This document shows positions 52,142 to 61,392 of a stretch of DNA of 64,000 bases, in pieces. The first letter of the stretch is position 1, and the number at the start of each line of letters is the position of its first letter. The translations under genes were made by a program, and so were the position numbers. Where the stretch lies: assembly GCF_001039355.2 (NCBI RefSeq), contig NW_019773970.1, positions 441,965 through 505,964 of the forward strand, in the 5' to 3' direction. Source of the stretch: Lingula anatina (lineage: Eukaryota > Brachiopoda > Lingulata > Lingulida > Lingulidae). The notes under the pieces are model-generated. The model was not told where the DNA came from, did no database searches, and saw nothing but the letters and a program-made list of their open reading frames with translations.

Positions 52142-55100
52142 TTAATTTGATGAATAAAAAATATAATAAATGATTGGTTTTCCATCCCAATTTACTGAGA
52201 AAATTTTGCAGTATAATTTATTTGATTGAATAGAACACCTCAAGGTTGCTTGTGGTGATAATTCAATTTCAGTAAATTTCTGATTGTAAATCTAAAAAAA
52301 TTTATGCATCGAAGACCCACATACCTTATTAATAAAGGTTTTATAACACAATTCCAGACCAATTGCTGGTAATTTGTCCTAGGAAATGGACTGACCTGTT
52401 GACGCACTCAGCCCACCCTATGATGTATGCCATCCAGTACCGAATGGGCTGAGCAAAAACATGGCAGACCATGTGACATTTCATAGTTTTCTTCATAACT
52501 TTTGGGGCACATCTAATTCGTTCACCATCATGCCAATAAAACAACATAAATAAGTGGCAGCATTCAGTAAGGATAGATAAAGCTTATAGTCAACTCAAGC
52601 TGTCAATGGCAGGATTCACTAAAAGACACAACTTCTTAAAAGTACGTAAAAATGAAACATTTTAGTACCCAACTCTTGTACTTGTCACTCTTCACTTTTT
52701 ATTGACAAAAATTATTAAAACCCTCTTGTGATCAAGAATGCTATTTTTAACAAAATAAAATTGTAATGGAATTGCAGTCATACATAATCATTTAAAGTTT
52801 TTAAAAATCATTCTAAAATTTTGCATCACAACAGACACAGTCCAGCTTGGTCCTGAAAGCATATATACTGTATTTAGATTGTAATTCATAGCAACATAAC
52901 TTCTGGGTAATTATTGGGAGTGTGTGTAATCACTCATTAGATCTTCTCATCTAGTCACTTTTCTGACTACTTAACTTTTATAGTTATGGATTACATTGCA
53001 ATTGGGAACAGTCAAGCGCCTTCTAGTATTTCCTAAATATAGATGTAAAACATCCCTTGTTAAAACCACTCTGGAAACAGACCAAGATTGAGAGCCTAAT
53101 TGCATGATCACAATTACAGTACAAATGAAAAATAAAAGTCAGAAAAAATTAGAAAATAATACCCAACTTTTTCCAAAAATTGAGTAGTTAGAAACTGAGA
53201 TTAAAACAAATAAGTACATTACTAAGTTGACAATGAATGTAACTAGTCAAGTCCCTAAAGGCTCAAAATGCATTTAGACTAATTGCAAGTAAAGAGAGAA
53301 ACCCTGAGAATAGGCAGGGCTTTTAATCTTTTGTTCACAGCTTTTTGAGGTATTTACATCAGTTCGATAAATCAGCTGCCACTTCAGTGTTAATACTTCT
53401 TATATTTACAGTGGGCAAAACATTCTTTTTTCAATTGTTTTTTAAATAGGCTCCAAAATTTCAATATATATGCAAAAATAATTTTAATATACATCATACA
53501 ACCATTGTCAACAGAGAGGCCATTTCAAACATATTTCAAATAAAAAAATCTGTATAACAGTGATTAAACATATCTACATTTGTCAAAGGCACAATAATTG
53601 TCAAGGAAACCAAAATAAATCAATTGATACTGGGTAAATTTACATCTACATGAGAAAACACCATAAGGCATGAATAAAGAATTTATAGCAGTGTTGATCT
53701 AGTCTTATAATAATGTGCAGTGGCAGTAATGTCTACATCAATATTGGCAGACTTAGAAACAATGGGGCTGCAGTAATTAAGCTTGGATAATGAGCCAAAT
53801 GGTAATATATAATGACTTAATTATCATCTAAATATTGTCTTTAACTGTTATACTAGGATAAACATATGTGTATGGTGTGAATAATTTATCAGCAACTATC
53901 TGATCACTGTTAGCTAAGACCACCCATGTGAGTGACAGATTATGAACATACATGGTTATGTGACATTTGGAGATAATTATTATATTTTCATAGTTATTTG
54001 TTAGGCTGACAGTTTTACTTTTACCGTATTCCTGATTTAAACATTACATACCAATATCAGGGCATACCATGTTTTGGAAAAGTACATTTTAACACAAAAT
54101 AAAATATGTAGCCTATTTTATACTTTGAGTCTACTTTATAGCAAAATCCAGCTATCATTGCATCAATATCTGCTTCATAAATATACAATCTTAAACGATT
54201 TCTTTTTGATGATTTAACATGAATTGCAATTTAACATACAAAGCTAAAATATTCTCATTTTCACTTTCTGACCCCCCAAACATGGTAAAGCTTAGACTCA
54301 TTTGTCATATCATTTTACATGAACGAGGCAAAGTCAGACACACATTAGGTTTATCTCCAACTCTGCATCATCGGGCGATCAAAGCCATCAGAATAGCATA
54401 GAAGGGCATCAGCAAAGCTTCAGCCTTTTGCTCGGATATTTTTGTTGTTTTATTACCAGGAAATTAACCTTTCCATGCAATTTCACACATTGATTTTTCC
54501 TCCCAAAGATTGCTGAGATCATGTGAAATAAGTTCCCCTTTTTACTGCTGCTTTGTCATTGATTCGTGTTAGCTCCCTACAATTTCACTCCACTTAAAAT
54601 GACAAATAAAATGACAATGTACTATTGACCCAAAACCTCTCTAACAATAGCTTGTATCAAGGAAATGTATTAAGGAACTTCAAAAGGAAGAAAAGAAATT
54701 ACAGAAACTTTCCTAAAAACAGGTCCTACTATTTTAGATCTGTGGGAACAACCACTGAGAGAAAATCAATACTTAAATTGAAGCAGGCAGAAATACAAGT
54801 TGATGAAATTTTGTATTAGATTCTGGGAAAGGCAATAATTCAATCTCATCCACCAAGGGCATGCTGCTCTCAATCTTCTGTTCAGCAGAAGCTTTATGTC
54901 AGTACCTGAGATGATCTTTAAATATTTGGATGAGTTAGAAATGTTCAACTGGTAATTTTGATAATATTCATTGCTGTGAGTCATAAAAGAAGTTGCAAAA
55001 TTAATGATAAATTTATTTCAAGTGATTTTTTATAGATGTCAAAGCAAAATGAATGTTTGATTAAAACAAAACTGTACTTTTGATACCAATTAATACTTTA

Positions 55101-55387
55101 AAGACTAATGAATTTAAATTTTTAGGGTTGATTGCAATATACTGTTATTTACTCTTCATTTGCTTCCATGATACAACCATTGTGCAAAGTTACCTTCCCC
55201 CTGGGTCACTGAAAAAAATTTTTCACTGTGTTTTCAGAGAAATTTAAAGTATCAAATTAAGTTTCAGAAACAAACTTCGTTTATGCTTTGTTTCATCTCA
55301 TTACTGATCAATGATGCTTGAGACACTGGGAAACTGGGTTTCCACCTCTAGCAGAAGTGAAAGAAATTGCGAAGTCTACAAGACTTT

Positions 55388-55434
55388 GTTCAACCAAGGA
55401 CGTATAAGATGTCAATAAACGTCCTTGGTTCAAC
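55388..55434. mobile_element. 33-bp miniature inverted repeat with 7-bp duplication
   Basis: A 33-bp insert (55395-55427) starts CAAGGACGT and ends ACGTCCTTG, a perfect 9-bp inverted repeat. GTTCAAC flanks it directly on both sides (55388-55394 and 55428-55434). Perfect ends plus a perfect direct duplication is the signature of a DNA transposon insertion, at an extremely small size. A chance hairpin is less likely given both features together. Confidence 0.55.
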
Positions 55435-58400
55435 TGAGTTTCAAAAACTAAACTTTCTTTTCTGTGAAAGGGGGTATGTCCAGGCATGACTGCTGCCATT
55501 TTTCTTGAAATTAATGAAAGGGATTGAGTACAGTTTTGGGAACCCCTTCTAACCATGTGACCTGTTTGCCAGACTGATAAGTGAAGATATATTACATAAT
55601 GAGTTTAGAACCTATAGTTGCTTGCTGTACAAAAGCAAAGAAAATTAGACTCCTAAGTTAAGAGAATTGGTCCTTCTCTTACCTTTCACCTAAAGGTCCA
55701 GCGAGAATTTTTGCACAACATTTACGTCATCACTCTGCAGGTCTCTGAGAGAGAGAGTAGTGCAAAAGTGCAGGTATGCATATATGTATAGTAACTACAG
55801 TGCAAGGAGGCCAAGTAACAGTACTTGCAACATGTATCTCACAGCGGAATAGGGATCTTGAAAAAAGTATTTAAAAAAAAAGACCCCACCTGCTGAGATA
55901 GATGTTACTTAAAGCAATTGCAATCTTGTTACTCTCTGTCTGTAAGATAGTAACGTAATCTTTATGATGTCACTGGCAATTAATGATTCCCATTTATGTT
56001 TTTCCAGTATTTTGCATTCTAGACAGACATCTTATTGGGCATCAAACTTCTTGATATCACAGGAATCCCCCTGTGTTTCAGTAATAGTTTTTTCAAAATA
56101 AAATAGAATTTTAAAAACATAAAACATAAAAAAATACAAATGGAAAATATCCTCAGTTGACAATTTTATTTTTCCACTTTCAATTGAAATTAATTGCTAT
56201 GAAGGCAATTGAAGTAATAAAATGTCTTGATTTATCTAAAAAGTTTCAAAGGCATGTTTATGTATATGAAAGCAATTCATCCATGCCTTTTTTGACAAAT
56301 ATTTCTCAGAATCTTACTAATTTGGAATGGTAAACTATAAAAATGATATAATGGTGAGCTTACAGTGTTGGTGTAGTTCAGTTTGTATAAATAGACTGGT
56401 GCTGATTTAAGGCAAAATCTAAATGCATGTGGAATATAAAACCCAATGTAGGGTTGCATGCAAATGCATTTTGTGATGTTTGTAACAGATCATTGTACCC
56501 CCCCCCCTTATCCTTTATTATACAAATCTGAAATCTATTTCTTCTATATATATATCATACTGAAATGAAATAAATCAAGTGTTGAAGATAAAAAAACAGG
56601 AATATTATAAAACCATACTGGTTTTTGAACTCGGAGCTATAGTATATATTTTAGTCCTGTAAATTTGAGAATCAAAAGTAAGTGATTTTTTCTTCTATTG
56701 TGCTCTCAATAAAAAGTGCATGGTGACAGCAATGTCAGACACAGGTGATGACTATATGTCTAGACACATGTAGTGTCTGGCCATAAAAAGGAATTATACT
56801 GACTACCAGGGCCTGAGTAAATCTTGAAGAGATTAGTTGGTATTTCATGTTGGTGGACACAAACACATTTATAAAGTGTATTTCTTTAATGTATTTTTCA
56901 AACCAAAGTACTCATGCACATAATTTATTGTTGATGGGACGACAGTCATAACCCACTGCCTAAGCTGATGATGCTGTCCTGCTGGCAGAGCTCAGGTTCT
57001 AATCCCTAGTTTGTAGCCGAGCTCTCTACGGGATTTAGGAATTGTAGATGTCAGCTCAGAGTTGTGCTCATTGATATAATGCAGTCCAGACAGCAAAGCT
57101 GTGCCTGCAGAGCTGGGAGTCAATATCAAATTATCCTTCGATCAAGATCAATAATGTCCATGATCAGTAAACTGTCCAAGTCTTATATGCCCATCTCTCC
57201 GCATTGAAAGGTAATTATGTGGTCAAAGTTTCATCATATGTTTTATCAGTTAGTATTTTTTTTCACTTCATACATCTGAAGCTTAAGTGCATTAAAATGG
57301 ATTCATTGAAGTGAGATCCTCAGCTTAAAGGATGAGTTCTTATGGGCTTTTAGACTATGGTAAATAACAGCTATCAAATTATAAGAACCATGCTTGAAAA
57401 ATAATAATCTTACAAAAATTGAAAAAAAAAGAAGACAAAATGATACATCATAAAGGGGCAACCTGGCCATAAACCACATTATGTAATTTAACAAGGGATA
57501 CATTTTAGATATGGTATTTACAGAGAGTGAATGTATAACTAATCAATGGTTACTGTGAGTATAAGATAGGGATCAGATGGTCGCCTTTTAAAAGGGTGCA
57601 CGTCACATGTTATGCAAAATCGGTTGCATTTAATGTGTAGAGTACAATGATGCTGTAAAATGCCAGCCAGATCTAGATCAATATTTCAAAGATTTGTTCC
57701 CATCTCCCAAATAAGTGAGTCTACTCCTGAATAAATGGCCAGCTAGAGACACAGAATGCAGTGCTCTCATAGATTTCTCCTTTACAACCTTAGGCAATGA
57801 GGCTTTTAATTCCCTCAACTGGTAGGAAATTGAAACATCGTGCTTTTGTCTGGACAAGCAATCCATCTGACTGGTAGATAATAGAGGACTGCCAGTTTCC
57901 CACACAGAAAAAACATAAATTACGGTAAAAAAGTTAGCCTAGAAATGGAAAGAGGATGTAACCATTTAAAGTCTAATAGATGTGTATCCTGGGAGGGAGG
58001 CTGAGAAAATATTTTTCATAAAATTACAAATCATTACACAATGAAATTGCACAGATATCATACTGGTACTGTTAGTTTGAAGATCACAACCTGATAAGAT
58101 GCATGGAGCTTTTAAGAAACTTTTTCATAAATCTATTGCCCATTTCTATGAAAATATTTACCATATGGGATCAATCTTTAAACAAGAGTTAATGGTACTG
58201 TATCACAGTTTTACAATAAGAATTCCACTGTCAAATATTGTTAAAAATGTTTTAATTTGTTTTGCACATGCCCAGGGGAAGCCAAGAAAATATTTTATTA
58301 AATGTTAAACTAACACCCTATATTTTTTATTGACTATTATAGTTTGCAGAACACATGTAAAACAAAGGGGTCATGCCCTTACAGTATTATAGTACTTGTG

Positions 58401-59105
58401 TAACATTGGTGCTTTTATACATTGTAGTTTAAATCAATAATGTTTTCAATTATGAGATTTGACAACATATTTCCAAATTATGTTTTTATGCAACAAAACA
58501 GCTTAAATACATTTGGTTTTTATTTTAGTTGTTTCAAATTTGAAGCACTCACTTGGCAAAAGCAATAAAAATAGGCAGTGTCCATAACAGCGATGCTATT
58601 AGTCAACATCTAATTGAATTTTTCTGTATAAAAAAAAGGATTGAATTTAATTTCAATAAGTGGATATATAATACAATTTCTACAAAAGAAAAGAATAAAC
58701 AAATCAAAAAGCCCTTTTCTGAAGTCTAATCTGATTTTCAAATGCCATATGAAACTGCCTTGGGGATGAATTGTATGCAAGCCCTGCCAAAGTGAATTAG
58801 TTATCAAACTGTCATTGGTATCATTTTCCAGTCATCAATTCTTTAATAACTGTGGTTCAGATGCAACATTTGATAATATCATTGGTAACAGCACCAAAAA
58901 ATAAACCTAAAGAACTTTGCATAATTCTGTGTTTTGTGGATCAGGAAAGGGGGGAGGGGTCCCAGAACAGTACATCAATCCAATTTATTACCAGGCCTAT
59001 CCTCCTTGATTATTTAAGATACTTGACAAAAAATTAAAATACAGCATAATAGCATGATAAAAGTTATACAACCATTATTTTTGACACGCAAACATCCTAC
59101 TTGTT
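55435..59105. other. Non-coding tract
   Basis: AT-rich with short C and A/T runs, and no supported gene. The minus-strand frame at 57678-57905 has no recognisable motif. Confidence 0.5.
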
Positions 59106-59387
59106 CAGGCCTTCCCAACTACCAGACTCAGCACCTACGGGTCCAGTATAAACCGGTTTATCTGACCACACTACCCGTTTTCAAGGTGTGTGTCAGATCG
59201 CATAAAAGAGTATCATACCCCATCACAAATTTTGTAAGCCTACCTGTCATCCGGGTATCGAGCCTCGTTTTCGTCAAGTAGGAGTCGTATGAATACAACA
59301 ACATGGAAATCGGCAATCCTCGGCTCATTCCACAAGCTCCATACTATTGTCGAGTGCAGAGACATTGGTGTAGTTCCGAGTGACAAC

Positions 59388-59465
59388 ATGGCGACAGACG
59401 ACTCACTGAATCTCGTCCAGAAAATATTTAACCCCCGACAGATCATTGGCTATGTTCGAACCTAA
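59388..59465 (+). CDS. 25-codon gene-like ORF inside the 831-bp element
   Basis: CAACATGGCG at 59384-59393 is an excellent eukaryotic start context. The frame encodes 25 residues (starting MATDDSLNLVQKIFNP) and ends at TAA 59463-59465. The sequence before it is CpG-rich and resembles a 5' untranslated leader. It could be the captured first exon of a host gene or the truncated start of the element's own protein. No splice donor is obvious within it. I do not recognise the peptide. Confidence 0.25.
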   Translation: MATDDSLNLVQKIFNPRQIIGYVRT

Positions 59466-59566
59466 ATTTTATGTTAAAAATTGCGGTATTGTCAGATTTT
59501 AAGCATAAACAGGGAAAATTGCAGCAGCGCATGAATGTAGATGAGATGCACTACTTTCCAACCCCG

Positions 59567-59777
59567 CTTTAGACCACGGTGGAAGTGAAGAACAAAAGAT
59601 TCAGACGTGGTGTAACTCGCATAACCGCACGTCTTGCATGAATGCGTTATAACCCGCTGATGGACCCGTGGTCTAAATAAGATGGATCCCTCGTCAGCGA
59701 GGGTTATGTGACATCCACTCGTGCTTCGCACTCGTGTATGCCACATAACCCTCGCTGACTCGGGGTCTATCTATTAC
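59567..59777. repeat. 211-bp double-foldback repeat, copy 2 (nested)
   Basis: Same length and order as the copy at 7711-7921, about 94% identical by eye. It sits wholly inside the 831-bp element. In the second foldback the arm bases change together (AGCAAGG with CCTTGCT in copy 1, AGCGAGG with CCTCGCT here), so pairing is kept. The first foldback is perfectly paired here (CCACGG with CCGTGG) but has a G-T pair in copy 1. Confidence 0.85.
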
Positions 59778-59941
59778 TAGGATCATCGCCATCACATCGC
59801 GCACCAGGTAAAATCGGTGTGGTGGCTGATACTCTTTTATGCGATCTGACACACACCTTGAAAACGGGTAGTGTGGTCAGATAAACCGGTTTATACTGGA
59901 CCCGTAGGTGCCGAGTCTGGTAGTTGGGAAGGCCTGTTGTT

Positions 59942-60405
59942 AATACCATCTGGTTACCAGTAGGTTTTTGCAAAAAATCATTTCACTAAACCTTTACTAG
60001 AAAAAACTTTTAAGCTTCAAAGAAATATGCTGCAACATCCTGGTTACCTTGTTTTTTCACATTCTTCAAAAATTTGAAAAATAAGTCTACAGAGAATTCC
60101 AATATATAAAAGTACACATAGGAGTAGTGGGATCTGATTCCATGGCAAGCCAGTATGCACATGCCAATATTTCAACTCTGATTCAATAGAGATCAATTAT
60201 CATTGAACACAGTTTCATCAGCCGTATTAGTTCTCACCCAGTGTGACCCACTACTAGTTCCAACCCATCAATATACATGAAAATGCTTTTTCTACCTCAT
60301 CCTGGGCCATGCTACTGGTAAAAACTTTACAGGAGATGAGCATTAAGAGACAGTGTGCTGTGTACTGATTGGACATTTTACATGGCATTAAGCCATTGAT
60401 TCTAG
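59942..60405. other. Non-coding tract
   Basis: About 460 bases of ordinary sequence between the transposon and the weak coding candidate. No feature seen. Confidence 0.5.
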
Positions 60406-60702
60406 CTGCCAAGCCTTCCTGACATCTGTAGTATTGGAGCAGGACTGGTGCCAGTAGATTGTCCTTCCATTACTCTGTCACCAAGAGATTGTGCCAAGTT
60501 TGATGACAGTTTGAAAAAAGTCTCTCTTGTTGAAATCACACAGGTAGAAAGAGGACAGAAAGCCTGGCTTGTGACATTAGGACGTAGAAAAGTATTCAAG
60601 TACAGAGCCAATAAAAAAGTAGAGGTCGTCAGAGATAGTGAAGGTGAAAAGAGCACGGGAAACACAGAGCAGCAATTCATCACAGCACTTTATGAATTGT
60701 AA
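60406..60702 (+). CDS. Weak candidate coding segment, unknown
   Basis: A 98-codon frame follows an acceptor-like TTCTAG (ending 60405) and ends at TAA 60700-60702. The peptide mixes acidic and basic residues (for example KFDDSLKKVSLVEI, GRRKVFKYRANKKVEVVRD) in a way more like real protein than most frames here, and local GC is higher. A donor-like CAG|GTAGAA occurs at about 60542-60543. An opposite-strand frame (60402-60683) is equally open but reads as hydrophobic antisense. It contains no recognisable domain. It could be an exon, a decayed gene or a transposon fragment. It lies about 0.6 kb before exon C. Confidence 0.2.
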   Translation: MPSLPDICSIGAGLVPVDCPSITLSPRDCAKFDDSLKKVSLVEITQVERGQKAWLVTLGRRKVFKYRANKKVEVVRDSEGEKSTGNTEQQFITALYEL

Positions 60703-61307
60703 AACGGCCATGTAGGAGCTTAGCAAGAGTTGGAACCTGACTGAAAAAGTGGCCTCTTGAAGTTCTCCTGAGGTTCTCAGTGTGTTGCTATCCAACTTGA
60801 AGGTTAAGCTGAATACACATTGCTTATTCAAGAACAATATAGCATAGGCTAGAAAGGGGAAAAAACAGAAAAAGGAGAAAGTTCATAGGTGTCCCAGGCA
60901 AACTGTGACATTTTTTTCACAAATAGCTCTCGATATTGTTTGAAAATATCACTTGTCAGCAAAGTAATTGGGATTTCGAATTATTGCACTCATAGGCAGC
61001 AGTGACTTCTGTTTCTGTAAGACATGCAGTAAATACTGACAACCACTGAATCAGCAAGGGTCTATAGATTGGTTATATAGATAATAGACATGGATAATTA
61101 CAGATTGATTTATACACACTGACCATTCACAGGGATAAACTGGACATTACTGGACCCTCAGCATCTACACTGAATAGAGTAAAATATTCATTGTTGTGGG
61201 ACCTCATCACTTTGAAAGGCAAGGCCATGAGCGACATTCAATGTTGTTTTGTGGGAGGATAGTTCAATCGTATATTTACCATTGATTGAATTCATACACT
61301 TGACAGG

Positions 61308-61392
61308 ATGGAGGTCTATAGTATTCTGTTTGCCATTTTATCATTTTTCGTCTGCCAATGCAAGTCACAGGATGGTGACAGAGAAATAATAG
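61308..61392 (+). CDS. Candidate first coding exon with signal peptide (exon C)
   Basis: The ATG at 61308 sits in ACAGGATGG (A at -3, G at +4) and opens 28 codons plus one base. The start MEVYSILFAILSFFVC is a textbook hydrophobic leader, followed by a small/polar stretch (QCKSQDGDREII) that suits a cleavage site near CKS. It ends at the donor ATAG|GTCAGT at 61393, in phase 1, the same phase as the two upstream exons. TTGACAG just before the ATG could serve as an acceptor if the ATG lies in an internal exon. The mature protein is not identifiable. The next exon would lie beyond about 62 kb or outside the window. Confidence 0.42.

Larger units (their letters stand above)
50601..55387. other. 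Non-coding tract with a GA microsatellite
   Basis: AT-rich DNA with a CpG-rich foldback at 51437-51491 and (GA)n at 52088. A short GC-richer stretch at 54270-54430 has no recognisable coding motif. No gene supported. Confidence 0.5.
59106..59936. mobile_element. 831-bp DNA transposon with 110-bp TIRs, TSD TTGTT
   Basis: The left terminus, CAGGCCTTCCCAACTACCAG, and its complement on the right form 110-bp terminal inverted repeats (59106-59215 and 59827-59936) with one mismatch. Each contains the perfect 14-bp palindrome ATAAACCGGTTTAT. TTGTT directly flanks both ends (59101-59105, 59937-59941), a perfect 5-bp target duplication. The interior holds a short gene-like frame (59388-59465) and a complete copy of the 211-bp foldback repeat. 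No transposase is present, so it is non-autonomous. Five-base duplications are known for Transib and some hAT-like groups, but the ends do not match the Transib CACWATG start as I know it, so the superfamily is left open. Near-identical arms indicate recent insertion. Confidence 0.88.

Noticed and set aside
56985-57005. tRNA B-box-like GGTTCTAATCC, possible SINE or tRNA
   Set aside because: No matching A box or acceptor stem could be found upstream, and no second copy was seen in the window.
57678-57905. 75-codon minus-strand frame
   Set aside because: No motif, no splice sites and chance length, despite slightly higher GC.
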